DNA of 64,000 bases, from NCBI RefSeq assembly GCF_020176715.1, contig NZ_JAIVMF010000015.1:56130-120129 (forward strand), written 5' to 3'. The notes under the pieces were generated by a model. That model searched no databases, was not told the origin of the DNA, and saw only the letters and a program-made list of their open reading frames with translations. The first letter of the stretch is position 1. Each line of letters begins with the position of its first letter. This DNA is from Stappia stellulata (GTDB taxonomy: Bacteria; Pseudomonadota; Alphaproteobacteria; Rhizobiales; Stappiaceae). The translations under genes were made by a program, and so were the position numbers. This document shows positions 55,463 to 63,887 of the stretch, in pieces.

Positions 55463-56821
55463 ATGACACCGGCCGGGCTTGGATGGATTGCAATCGCGCG
55501 TCTCGGGCTGGTTCAGGCCGCGCTGGGGGCCGTGGTGGTGCTCACCACATCGACGCTCAACCGCGTCATGGTCGTCGAACTCGCCATCGCCGCCGTCATT
55601 CCGGGGCTGCTGGTCGGCCTGCATTATGCGGTCCAGATTGCCCGGCCGGTGTGGGGCCACGGTTCGGACGTCGGCGGCTCGCGGACCGGCTGGATCCTCG
55701 GCGGGCTGGCGCTACTCGCCCTTTCCGGCACGGGTGCTGCGGCAACCACCTTCCTGTTCGAGATCCGGTTTGCCTACGGACTTGCGGCCGCGCTCGTCTG
55801 CTATGCGCTAATCGGGGTCGGCATCGGCGCCTGCGGCACCTCGCTGCTGGCGCTTCTTGCAAGCCGCACCGCGCCCGAGCGGCGCCCGGCAGCGGCGACC
55901 ATCGTCTGGATGATGATGATCGCCGGCATCGTCATCACAGCCATCGTGACGGGCAGCGTGCTCGATCCCTATTCCCACGCCCGCCTCGTCCTGGTGACGG
56001 CGGCAACCGGCGCGACCGTCTTCGCAATCGCCGCGCTGGCGCTCTGGCGGCTGGAACGCACAGCGGTCCCGCTTGATCACGCCGCCGCCAGGTCCGCTCC
56101 CGAGACGCCCGGTTTCTCGACGCGCAGCTTTCGCATCAGCCTTGCGGAGACCTGGCGCGACGGCGAGGCGCGCGTGTTCTCGGTGTTCGTCTTCGTGTCG
56201 ATGCTCGCCTACAGCACTCAGGATCTCATTCTCGAGCCTTTCGGCGGCCTCTTGTTCGAGATGACGCCGGGCGAGACCACGAAACTCTCTGGCGTGCAGC
56301 ATGCGGGTGTCTTTGTCGGCATGGCGCTGGTCGGCATCGCCGGGTCGCTGCTTGCCCGCCGGCGACCGCAGATCCTGAAGATCTTCATCGTCTCAGGGTG
56401 CCTGGGATCGGCGGCGGCACTTGCGGCCCTGGCGCTCGGGTCGGCCGTCGCGCCGGACTGGCCGCTGAAGACCAACATCTTCTTGCTGGGGGCCGCCAAT
56501 GGCGCCTTCGCCGTCGCCGCCATCGGCACGATGATGGCACTCGCCGGCGCCGGCGGCCCGAAACGCGAAGGCATTCGCATGGGCGTATGGGGCGCGGCAC
56601 AGGCCATCGCCTTCGGACTGGGCGGCGTTCTCGGTACGGTCGCACTGGATGTGGCCCGCGCCGTGAGCGGCGACACGGCGCTTTCCTTCACGCTCGTCTT
56701 TGGCGGTGAGGCGATCCTCTTCCTGAACGCGGCCGTGCTCGCACTCAGGATCGGCAGCAAACGCCCGCGCCCCGGCACCCGTGACACCGACATGCCCCTC
56801 CCCCTCGCCGCAGCGGAGTAA
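55463..56821 (+). CDS. BCD-family protein Bch2 (PucC-like, bchG-bchP linked)
   Basis: 452-residue, twelve-helix MFS-like protein of the same BCD family as LhaA: IARLGLVQAALGAVVVLTTSTLNRVMVVEL and IARPVWGHGSDVGGSRTGWILGG. A family member between bchG and bchP is common in purple bacteria (bch2/orf428), and is thought to aid pigment handling. The precise role is unproven. It lies 37 bp after bchG and 4 bp before bchP. Confidence 0.9.
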   Translation: MTPAGLGWIAIARLGLVQAALGAVVVLTTSTLNRVMVVELAIAAVIPGLLVGLHYAVQIARPVWGHGSDVGGSRTGWILGGLALLALSGTGAAATTFLFEIRFAYGLAAALVCYALIGVGIGACGTSLLALLASRTAPERRPAAATIVWMMMIAGIVITAIVTGSVLDPYSHARLVLVTAATGATVFAIAALALWRLERTAVPLDHAAARSAPETPGFSTRSFRISLAETWRDGEARVFSVFVFVSMLAYSTQDLILEPFGGLLFEMTPGETTKLSGVQHAGVFVGMALVGIAGSLLARRRPQILKIFIVSGCLGSAAALAALALGSAVAPDWPLKTNIFLLGAANGAFAVAAIGTMMALAGAGGPKREGIRMGVWGAAQAIAFGLGGVLGTVALDVARAVSGDTALSFTLVFGGEAILFLNAAVLALRIGSKRPRPGTRDTDMPLPLAAAE

Positions 56822-56825
56822 GACA

Positions 56826-58028
56826 ATGGACAATCGCGATTTCTTCGACGTCGTTGTGGTGGGAGGCGGGCCGGCGGGCGCAACCGCCGCGCAGGCGCTT
56901 GCGCTGGAAGGCCACTCGGTGCTGATGATCGACCGGGAGGGCCGGATCAAGCCCTGCGGCGGCGCCATTCCGACGCGGGCGATCCGCGACTTCAACCTGC
57001 CGATGGAGCAATTGACCGCGAAGGTCCATTCGGCCCGCATCATCGCGCCGAGCGGCCACAATGTCGCAATGGACATCGGCGACATCGGATATGTGGGCAT
57101 GGTCGACCGCGATCTGTTCGACCCATTCCTGCGGGCCCGTGCGGTCGAGGCCGGAGCGGTGCAGCTCACCGGAACCTTCAAGACGCTGGAGCGCAATCGG
57201 GACGGCACGGTGACCGTCAGCGTCGCGGTCGGCGAGAAAGCCGGCGAGTTGCGCCACATCACGACACGCTGCGTGATCGGGGCGGATGGCGCGAATTCCG
57301 CCGTGCGGCGGAGCGTCTTCGGCCCCAAGCGCAAACCGCCCTACGTCTTTGCCTATCACGAGATCGTTGAATCGCCCAAGGCACCGGATCCGGAGCTGTT
57401 TCGCGCCGACCGCTGCGACGTGATCTATGACGGCCGGATCTCGCCTGATTTCTACGGCTGGGTGTTTCCCCATGGCCGGCACACCTCGATCGGCTGCGGC
57501 TCGGCGGTCAAGGGCCACAGCCTGAAAGCCGCAACCCGCGCCTTGCGCGAGGCCGCCGGCCTTGGCGAGGCGCGCACGGTGCGCGAGGAAGGCGCCCCGC
57601 TGCCGCTCAAACCGATGCGGCGCTGGGACGACGGCCGCAACGTGGTACTGGTCGGCGATGCCGCCGGCGTTGTCGCGCCCTGTTCGGGGGAAGGCATCTA
57701 TTACGCCATGCTGAGCGGCCAGATCGCTGCGGAGGCCATCGGCCAGATGTTCGCCAGCAACTCGGCCAAAGCCCTCGCCAGCGTGCGCAAGCGCTTCATG
57801 CGCGAGCACGGCATGGTGTTCTTCACGCTTGGGATCATGCAGTCGATCTGGTACGGAAGCGACAAGAGGCGCGAGCAGTTCGTGAAGATGTGCGCCGATC
57901 CGGACGTACAGCGCCTGACCTGGGAAAGCTATCTGAACAAGAAGCTGGTGCGGCGCGAGCCGATGGCCCACCTCCGGGTCGCCATCAAGGACATCCGGCA
58001 GCTGCTCGGCATTCCGGCCCGCGTCTAG
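56826..58028 (+). CDS. bchP: Geranylgeranyl reductase
   Basis: FAD enzyme reducing the geranylgeranyl tail of BChl (or GGPP) to phytyl. The 400 residues have VVVVGGGPAGATAAQALALEG (~9-29), PCGGAIPTRAI and LVGDAAGVVAPCSGEGIYYAML, all typical of the family. The ATG at 56826 (MDNRDFFDVVV) follows the bch2 stop by 4 bp. Confidence 0.96.
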   Translation: MDNRDFFDVVVVGGGPAGATAAQALALEGHSVLMIDREGRIKPCGGAIPTRAIRDFNLPMEQLTAKVHSARIIAPSGHNVAMDIGDIGYVGMVDRDLFDPFLRARAVEAGAVQLTGTFKTLERNRDGTVTVSVAVGEKAGELRHITTRCVIGADGANSAVRRSVFGPKRKPPYVFAYHEIVESPKAPDPELFRADRCDVIYDGRISPDFYGWVFPHGRHTSIGCGSAVKGHSLKAATRALREAAGLGEARTVREEGAPLPLKPMRRWDDGRNVVLVGDAAGVVAPCSGEGIYYAMLSGQIAAEAIGQMFASNSAKALASVRKRFMREHGMVFFTLGIMQSIWYGSDKRREQFVKMCADPDVQRLTWESYLNKKLVRREPMAHLRVAIKDIRQLLGIPARV

Positions 58029-58035
58029 GCCGGCG

Positions 58036-58326
58036 ATGACCACGGCACTTCAGCTTCTCGACAGCCTGACGCAAAGCGGCGCGATTGCCCTGATCGCGCT
58101 CGGCGTCCTCCTTCTGGAACTCGGCGTGATCGCCATCGCCATTCGCAAGGCATCCCTGCGCCGTTCCCTGCTGCTGAACGGGTTTTCGGGCATCGCCCTG
58201 ATGGGGGCGCTCTATCTTGCGCTCACCGGCAAGGGCGGCGTGCCGATCGCCCTGTGCCTGGCAGCGAGCCTCGCCGCGCATCTCTTCGACCTGACGGCGA
58301 GGCTGAAATCCCCGCAAGACGGCTGA
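58036..58326 (+). CDS. Small membrane protein downstream of bchP (96 aa)
   Basis: 96-residue protein with three hydrophobic segments (IALIALGVLLLELGVIAIAI, GFSGIALMGALYLALTG, VPIALCLAASLAAHLFDL) and a short basic loop. It starts 7 bp after bchP and precedes a strong hairpin, so it is the last gene of the aerR-ppsR-bchG-bch2-bchP run. I do not recognise a characterised family. Codon use and coupling support a real gene, perhaps in BChl tail reduction or pigment handling. Confidence 0.8.
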   Translation: MTTALQLLDSLTQSGAIALIALGVLLLELGVIAIAIRKASLRRSLLLNGFSGIALMGALYLALTGKGGVPIALCLAASLAAHLFDLTARLKSPQDG

Positions 58327-58333
58327 CACAATA

Positions 58334-58370
58334 GCGCCGCCCCCCCCTGTCGCGACAGGGGGGGCGGCGC
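58334..58370. terminator. Bidirectional hairpin terminator after the bchG-bchP operon
   Basis: Very GC-rich stem: GCGCCG plus a run of C and TGTCG pairs with CGACA plus a run of G and CGGCGC, with one extra C bulged on the left arm. It lies 8 bp after the small membrane gene and between convergent genes. A U-tract is absent. Confidence 0.75.
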
Positions 58371-58430
58371 GTGTCCGTTCCGGCTCGATCCATAAGGGAC
58401 TTGCCGTCATGGCCCGCTGGCCGCTCAGTG

Positions 58431-58967
58431 TCAGTTCGCAGGCGGGTCGTCCGGCTTGGCGGACGGCTTCTCGGTCGACGGGTCGGAGGGCTCGCCGGTC
58501 GGCTTGTCAGTGGGTTTTCCCACCTCGCCCTCCGACCAGGCCGCGTTCAACCGGTCATAGGCATTGGCGAAGCCGGCCTTCAACTCCTGCCAGGCGTCAG
58601 CGGTTCCCGCCTGAAGCGCACCGAACCGTTCGCCGAGCGCATTGCGCGCCGCGCGCAGGTCCGCAAGCTGAGCCTTGGCGGCCTCGCGTGCCTGTTCGCT
58701 CATCTCGTCCCAGCCCTCGCGCAAGGCATCGGCCCGACGCTCGATTTCGGCGTCGAGCTCCGTCATCGCCTCACGCGCGGCGGCGACAGCCTGGTCGCGT
58801 TCCTGCGCACTGTAGTCGGCAATCGCGTCCATCGCCTGCGAGACCTTCGCGCGAACCTCTTCCGAGGTCGTCACGCTCTTGTCCTGGTCCTGCGCGGCAG
58901 CGACGCCGGCAGGCAGCGCGACAAGTCCGGCAAGGGCAACAACGCGAAGCGATTTCAACACCTTCAT
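58431..58967 (-). CDS. Exported coiled-coil protein with signal peptide (178 aa)
   Basis: Residues 1-25 are a Sec signal peptide (KVLKSLRVVALAGLVALPAGVAAAQ), predicting a periplasmic protein. Residues ~35-145 are long charged amphipathic helices (heptad-like coiled coil). The C-terminal ~30 residues are Pro/Lys/Asp-rich and disordered. The ATG at 58967 has AAGGAA upstream. A motif at ~124-143 (DAWxELKAGFxxAYxxLxxA) recurs in the cytosolic protein encoded just upstream. Function unknown. Confidence 0.82.
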   Translation of the reverse strand: MKVLKSLRVVALAGLVALPAGVAAAQDQDKSVTTSEEVRAKVSQAMDAIADYSAQERDQAVAAAREAMTELDAEIERRADALREGWDEMSEQAREAAKAQLADLRAARNALGERFGALQAGTADAWQELKAGFANAYDRLNAAWSEGEVGKPTDKPTGEPSDPSTEKPSAKPDDPPAN

Positions 58968-59023
58968 GTCAGTTCCTTTCCCGATCAGGAGGGCTGGAAA
59001 ATGCGCAAGACGCGTCAAGGCGT

Positions 59024-59311
59024 TTACTTGAACCGCGACATGGCGGAATCCACCGCATCGCCCAGGTTCTTCCAGGCCTTTTCGTAACCGGCCTTCATGT
59101 CGCTCCAGGCATCGTCACCGGCGGCGCGCAGCTCCTTGAGCCTGCCTTCCGCTTCTTCCTGGTGCGCCCGGAGTTTTTCGATTTCGCGCTCATACTGGAT
59201 GCGGGCATCGGCATTGGCTTCATCGGCTTTCGCCTTCAGCTTGTCGATCTCCGCATTCCACTGGTCGAGTTGCGCCTTGGTCTTTTCGATATAGGCGTTT
59301 TTGTCTGCCAT
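59024..59311 (-). CDS. Small cytosolic coiled-coil protein (95 aa)
   Basis: 95 residues, almost entirely charged helix (DKLKAKADEANADARIQYER), of the kind annotated as Sll1863-type or apolipoprotein-like stress proteins. There is no signal peptide or membrane segment. The ATG at 59311 is spaced 8 nt from AAGGAG; ATG 59329 precedes that site and is unlikely. It lies 56 bp upstream of the exported coiled-coil gene on the same strand and shares the motif DAWxxxKAGYxxAWxxLxxA at ~67-86. Function unknown. Confidence 0.8.
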   Translation of the reverse strand: MADKNAYIEKTKAQLDQWNAEIDKLKAKADEANADARIQYEREIEKLRAHQEEAEGRLKELRAAGDDAWSDMKAGYEKAWKNLGDAVDSAMSRFK

Positions 59312-59468
59312 CTGTCTGGCTCCTTCCATTCGTCGGCAATTCGGACGTTGCGACCCGATCCGCTTGGATGCGGACCCGTTTCGTTGTCAGGCCACGCCCG
59401 AACCGCCACAGGATTAAAGTACACATGCCGCCCGCATTCGAAGGCGAGGTCTGGCATGTTCGGTTTCG

Positions 59469-59488
59469 GCATCCCGCAGGCGGGATGC
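59469..59488 (-). terminator. Hairpin after tspO
   Basis: Perfect 8-bp stem GCATCCCG/CGGGATGC with a 4-nt loop, 4 bp past the tspO stop. No U-tract follows. Confidence 0.5.
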
Positions 59489-59492
59489 GCGC

Positions 59493-59957
59493 TCAGCCGG
59501 CGCGCGCCGGCACTTGATCCGGATTGAGCCGGATCATTCGGTAATTGAGATAGCCCGCCGTCATCACCCAGATCGCATAGGGCACGAACAGCATCGCCGC
59601 CAGAACGGAAACCATGCTTGCCGCGACCATGAAGGCGAAGATCGACGCGAGCAGCGCGCCAATGTCCATCAGCGCGAGATCCATGCGGCGCATCCCGAAG
59701 AAAAGCCACGACCACGCCGCATTGAGCACGAGCTGGGCGCCCCAGATCACCATTGCAAGGCCAAATCCCTCTGCGGCAAACACCAGCCAGCCGGCAAAGG
59801 CGATCATGATGTAGAGCACCGTCCAGACGACCGGAAAAACCCAGTTTTTCGGCGTCCAGTCGGGACGCTCGAGGCTCGCATACCAGTCTCCCGGCTTGAA
59901 GATCGCTCCGCTGGAAGCGGTCGCAAACACGAGCAGCACAATGATGGCCAGCGTCAT
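59493..59957 (-). CDS. tspO: TspO/MBR family tryptophan-rich sensory protein
   Basis: 154-residue, five-helix outer- or inner-membrane protein of the TspO family, with Trp-rich motifs WYASLERPDWTPKNWVFPVVWTVLYIM and LNAAWSWLFFG. In Rhodobacter TspO influences photosynthesis gene expression and porphyrin handling in response to oxygen, and its gene lies in the crt cluster. Here it lies just outside the PGC. The ATG at 59957 has GGAAGGA upstream. Confidence 0.93.
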   Translation of the reverse strand: MTLAIIVLLVFATASSGAIFKPGDWYASLERPDWTPKNWVFPVVWTVLYIMIAFAGWLVFAAEGFGLAMVIWGAQLVLNAAWSWLFFGMRRMDLALMDIGALLASIFAFMVAASMVSVLAAMLFVPYAIWVMTAGYLNYRMIRLNPDQVPARAG

Positions 59958-60073
59958 GGGATCCTTCCAGAGAGGTTGCGATAAGCCTTGCCGCGCGAGC
60001 GTTCTGCCCTCGCGCCCATGATCCTAACACGCAATCGGGACGAAACGGTACTCGGGACCCCAAGCGTTCGTTT

Positions 60074-60805
60074 TCAAGCGGTTAGCGGGCGTTTGCGTTC
60101 CCGTCCGCCGCCTTTGCGGGCGATTGCGCGCCACTGATAGATGATGATTGAAAGTCCGACGATCAAGGGGATGCTCCAAAGAACCGGGTTCAGAGCGATC
60201 TCGGGCATCAGGCGAACGGCGCCGAAAGCGAAGAATGCCGTGTAGACGGAGATGCCGGCCCCCACCAGCGCCTTGATGTGCTCCTTGAGCCACCCGAGCG
60301 GGTGCGGCCGGGCGCGATAGAGGTAGAAGAGATTGGTCGCGACCGTCGCAAAGCCGATGCCGGAGATCCCGATCATCAGCGCTTCGCCGATCAGGATCCC
60401 CTGCGCCACGCAGTTGATCGCCAGCGCCGCGAGGAGCCCCTGAAGAAGGAGGTTAACCGGCGTCCGCATCGCCGCGCGGTCGCGCTTCAAAGTGATGCAG
60501 AGCCAGCCGTACCAGGCGAGATTGACGGTCAGAACCGCCAGATAAAGCATCATCCAGCCGAAAATGCCGCGCACGAAGGCCGCATCCGGCAAATGCGGAT
60601 GGGTTTCCAGAGGCGCGATCAGGGTGGCGATGCTGATGCCAACCGCAGCCGCTCCGGTCGCGAGCATGGAAAAGGTGAATATGCGTCCGAACCGCCGGTG
60701 GGTGTCGCCGCCCTTGCGCCCCGCCACTGGCACCCAGAAGGCAACGAGCCCGGTGGCGCCGGTCACGATATGGGCAATCACGAAAGCCTCGAACACCCAG
60801 ATCAT
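60074..60805 (-). CDS. Polytopic membrane protein of unknown function (DUF2306-like)
   Basis: 243 residues with about seven hydrophobic segments. The N-terminal region AFVIAHIVTGATGLVAFWVPVAGRKGGDTHRRFGRIFTFSM resembles DUF2306-type membrane proteins, with histidines and a HRRxGR loop. The ATG at 60805 has GGGGA upstream; a GTG at 60820 would overlap it. It is divergent from the P450 across 51 bp that contain a PpsR-type palindrome. Confidence 0.75.
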   Translation of the reverse strand: MIWVFEAFVIAHIVTGATGLVAFWVPVAGRKGGDTHRRFGRIFTFSMLATGAAAVGISIATLIAPLETHPHLPDAAFVRGIFGWMMLYLAVLTVNLAWYGWLCITLKRDRAAMRTPVNLLLQGLLAALAINCVAQGILIGEALMIGISGIGFATVATNLFYLYRARPHPLGWLKEHIKALVGAGISVYTAFFAFGAVRLMPEIALNPVLWSIPLIVGLSIIIYQWRAIARKGGGRERKRPLTA

Positions 60806-60826
60806 CGCAGTCCCCGCCACCAGTTA

Positions 60827-60844
60827 TGTCACAATCATATTACA
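60827..60844. promoter_or_regulatory. PpsR/CrtJ-type palindrome between membrane protein and P450
   Basis: TGTCACAATCATATTACA is an exact TGT-N12-ACA match in the 51-bp divergent gap, 12 bp before the P450 ATG. It is a single site, so weaker evidence than the paired sites in the PGC. Confidence 0.5.
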
Positions 60845-60856
60845 TATTTGATCGTC

Positions 60857-62278
60857 ATGAAATATGGACTAGGCTTGAAAAGGTCGTCCGCATCGTTCCC
60901 GAGGCCGCCTTTGTACGCGCCCCCCCGCACCCGCTCCCTGCCCTCTCTCCTTGCGCTCGCGCGCTGCGTCTGGCGGGGCGATGGCGACCTGCTCGGCCTG
61001 CTTCCGGCCGCGGCCTATCGCACGGCCATCGGGCCGCTCGGCTATTCGAGACGTTCCACCGTGATCGTCAACGACCCGGACCTCGTCCTCCACGTGCTGA
61101 AGGACCCGGAGCAGATCTTTCCCAAAAGCGACCTGATGGTGGGCGCGCTGGAACCGCTCGTCGGCGATTCCATCTTCGTATCCGCCGGGGCGCGCTGGCG
61201 GCGGCAAAGAGAGATGATCGACCCGGCCTTTTCCCACATCCGGCTGAACCGCGCCTTCACCGCCATGCAGGCTGCCGTCGACGCCTATGAGGCCCATCTG
61301 GATGGGGTGGCGGGCGAAGGCAGACCCGTTTCTCTCGATCTCGCGATGAGCCACCTGACGGCGGACATCATCACGAGGACAGTGTTTTCGACGCCGCTGC
61401 AGTCACAGGTCGCGCATGACGTGTTTTCCGACTTCGCCGCGTTCGAGCGGCATGTGGCGCATGTGAAACTGTCGCGGCTGATCTTCGACCCCGCCTTCGC
61501 CCCCGTCGCCCAGCCGCCGGAGGTGCTTGCCGCCTGTGCCCGCATTCGGCGCCACCTGGGCGAGATGATCGACACCCACCTGGCGGCCGGCGCCTCCTAC
61601 GACGACATCGCCTCGGCGGTGATCGGCGCGCGCGGTATCCAGGACGGGACCGACACCGGTTTCACCCGCGAGGAACTGATCGACCAGCTCGGCGTGTTCT
61701 TTCTGGCCGGACACGAGACGACCGCCAGCGTGCTTACCTGGGTGTTCTTCATTCTCTCCATCCGCCCGGATATCGCCGCGAGGGTGCGCGCGGAGGTGGA
61801 GGCCGTGGCCGGCGCGGGGCCGATCGACATCGACGCCACCAAGAGACTTGCCTACACGCGCCAGGTGTTTCGCGAGACCTTGCGGCTTTATCCGCCGATC
61901 ACCTTCCTGCCGCGCGTCGCGATGGCCGACACGCGCCTTGGCGGGCGCCGGATCAGGCGCGGCGCGCTGATCATGATCGCGCCCTGGGTCATCCACCGCC
62001 ACCAGAGGCTTTGGGACAATCCGGACGCGTTCGATCCGGAGCGGTTTTCGCCGGAGCGCGAGGCAAAGATCCGCCACGGCAGCTATCTTCCCTTCGGCCT
62101 CGGCCCGCGCATTTGCGTCGGCGCGGCCTTCGCGCAGACGGAGAGCGCGCTGATCCTCGCCCGGCTCCTGCGCCGTTTCGACTTCGAGCCGCTTGCGCCG
62201 GAAAAAGTACGCCCGGCCGCGCGGCTCACCACTCGTCCCGCCGATCAGGTGATGGTGCGGGTCACGCGACGCGGTTAG
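60857..62278 (+). CDS. Cytochrome P450
   Basis: 473-residue soluble heme monooxygenase. Visible are the I-helix FFLAGHETTASVLTW (~281-295), the ExxR motif FRETLRLYPP (~338-347), the PERF-type segment DPERFSPER, and the heme loop FGLGPRICVGAAFA with the cysteine ligand at ~C420. The overall layout resembles fatty-acid or carotenoid-hydroxylating bacterial P450s, but I cannot assign a substrate. No redox partner is adjacent. Its 3' end overlaps the convergent ATP-grasp gene by 4 bp. Confidence 0.93.
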   Translation: MKYGLGLKRSSASFPRPPLYAPPRTRSLPSLLALARCVWRGDGDLLGLLPAAAYRTAIGPLGYSRRSTVIVNDPDLVLHVLKDPEQIFPKSDLMVGALEPLVGDSIFVSAGARWRRQREMIDPAFSHIRLNRAFTAMQAAVDAYEAHLDGVAGEGRPVSLDLAMSHLTADIITRTVFSTPLQSQVAHDVFSDFAAFERHVAHVKLSRLIFDPAFAPVAQPPEVLAACARIRRHLGEMIDTHLAAGASYDDIASAVIGARGIQDGTDTGFTREELIDQLGVFFLAGHETTASVLTWVFFILSIRPDIAARVRAEVEAVAGAGPIDIDATKRLAYTRQVFRETLRLYPPITFLPRVAMADTRLGGRRIRRGALIMIAPWVIHRHQRLWDNPDAFDPERFSPEREAKIRHGSYLPFGLGPRICVGAAFAQTESALILARLLRRFDFEPLAPEKVRPAARLTTRPADQVMVRVTRRG

Positions 62279-63417
62279 GAGCCAGCGCCGGACCAGAGAA
62301 TGTCCTCGGTCGTCGTCTCGCCCATCGACTTGCCCTTGAAAACCGCCGGCACGAGGATCGGGTAGGAGGTGAAGGTCATCGTCGGGAAGACCAGGGGATC
62401 GCGCGGGTCCCAGGTTACATCGCGGGCCTCACGCATCGCGCGCCATTTCATGCCCCGCTCCCGCCCGTTGAACATGGCGGCCTGCCATTCAATCAGGCAG
62501 GGATAGAATTGCTGCATCAAGGTTTGCGGGCGAAAGCGCACCGGCCGGTCGGCGTCCGGCTCGGCGATTGCCCGCGCGACATCCTCGGCTTCGAGGAAAT
62601 GAATGCCGCTGGTCACCCGCGGATTGCACTCGATCGCCTGCACCCGGCCGTCATCGTCCTCGACGAAATCGAAGGACGCGAAGCCGCTGTATCCGGTTTT
62701 CCGGGCGAAGCTTGCAACGAAGTCCGCAATGCCGGCATGCTCGGCCAACCGCTCGAAACACACCGCCACCGTGCCGCTCATCACCACGCCGCGGTAGACG
62801 CTGGTGACCAGCACCCGCCCCGCGCGGAGCATCGAAAAACTGCTCAGCAGCCTGCCGTCGAGGCGTTCCTGCACCACCAGATCCCGACGCGCGCCGCGCT
62901 CCGGCAGGGGCGTTCCGGCCGCATGCATCGAAACGCCCAGACCGGCACAGGAATTGGCGGGCTTGAGGACATAGGCACGGTCCGCCGCAAGCGTCTTGCC
63001 CGCGTCGCTGTCAGCCGGATGCGTCTCCGGCACCGGCAGAGCGAGCGCCCGCATCTTGCGCGCAAACATGAGCTTGTCGTGAAGTTCGAGCAGCGCGGCC
63101 CGAGGCGGAGCGTAGAGGCGAACGCCGGCAGCGAGACCCTCCGTCAGACCGGCCACATGCAGGGTTTCCTCGGACACCGGGACGACCAGATCGATGCGCT
63201 CGCGCTCGATCACCTTGCGCAGATCGTCGAGGTAGCCATCAGGATCGCGCGCCGGCGCCCTGACGCGCAGCGACTTCGAAACCGTCCGCGACGCCCGGCA
63301 CAAATGCCAGGCGAAGGGCTCGGCAACGACCACGCGCCAGCCCAGCGCATGAAACCCTCGCGCGAGATCCAGAGATTTGGGCATCCGCCCCAGGGTGAGC
63401 AGAACGGTCTTCGACAT
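62275..63417 (-). CDS. ATP-grasp domain protein (carboxylate-amine ligase type)
   Basis: 380-residue protein with an N-terminal Rossmann-like pre-ATP-grasp domain (VLLTLGRMPKSLDLARGFHALGWRV) and an ATP-grasp fold. Within it are YVLKPANSCAGLGVSMHAAG, VVQERLDGRLLSSFSML and the Mg-binding FDFVEDDDGRVQAIECNPRVTSGIHF. Such enzymes join a carboxylate to an amine or thiol through an acyl phosphate. The substrate is unknown. It is convergent with the P450, overlapping at the 3' ends. Confidence 0.88.
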   Translation of the reverse strand: MSKTVLLTLGRMPKSLDLARGFHALGWRVVVAEPFAWHLCRASRTVSKSLRVRAPARDPDGYLDDLRKVIERERIDLVVPVSEETLHVAGLTEGLAAGVRLYAPPRAALLELHDKLMFARKMRALALPVPETHPADSDAGKTLAADRAYVLKPANSCAGLGVSMHAAGTPLPERGARRDLVVQERLDGRLLSSFSMLRAGRVLVTSVYRGVVMSGTVAVCFERLAEHAGIADFVASFARKTGYSGFASFDFVEDDDGRVQAIECNPRVTSGIHFLEAEDVARAIAEPDADRPVRFRPQTLMQQFYPCLIEWQAAMFNGRERGMKWRAMREARDVTWDPRDPLVFPTMTFTSYPILVPAVFKGKSMGETTTEDILWSGAGS

Positions 63418-63545
63418 GCCCCGATGCTAGGACAAAATCCGGCTGCGGTGTATCGCCGACGCATGCTCCGCTCGACGCGGACGATGGATGCGCCATATTC
63501 GGGACTCAGGCGCGGAACGTCGCGCCGCAGCATCGCGGTGACACC

Positions 63546-63854
63546 ATGTTCAAGACTCCAGCAAAAACCATCCGCGCGGTCGTGGCCTCGGCCGCCGTCC
63601 TCCTCCTGTTCGGCTTGCCCGCTCAGGCCCGCCCGGACACAAGGACCATGACCTGCGCGCAGGCGCAGGATCTGGTGAAGCGCTCGGGCGCCATCGTGCT
63701 GTCGACGGGGCAATACACCTATTCGCGCTTCGTCGCCGACAGGCGCTATTGCGGCCACTACGAGATCCTGCGGCCGAGCTATGCGCCGACGCGCGACACC
63801 GCGCAATGCCCGGTCGCCTATTACTGCGAGCGGGTCGTGCGGCCGCGCAACTGA
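63546..63854 (+). CDS. Small secreted cysteine-containing protein (102 aa)
   Basis: 102 residues with an N-terminal signal peptide (~1-28: KTIRAVVASAAVLLLFGLPAQA). The mature domain has four cysteines (in MTCAQAQDLV, RRYCGHYE, AQCPVAYYCER), enough for two disulfides. Similar small exported proteins occur in many Alphaproteobacteria without known function. The ATG at 63546 has a weak ribosome site. Confidence 0.78.
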   Translation: MFKTPAKTIRAVVASAAVLLLFGLPAQARPDTRTMTCAQAQDLVKRSGAIVLSTGQYTYSRFVADRRYCGHYEILRPSYAPTRDTAQCPVAYYCERVVRPRN

Positions 63855-63887
63855 GGGCCGCACCGGGGCCGAAAGCGCGCGTCTAGA

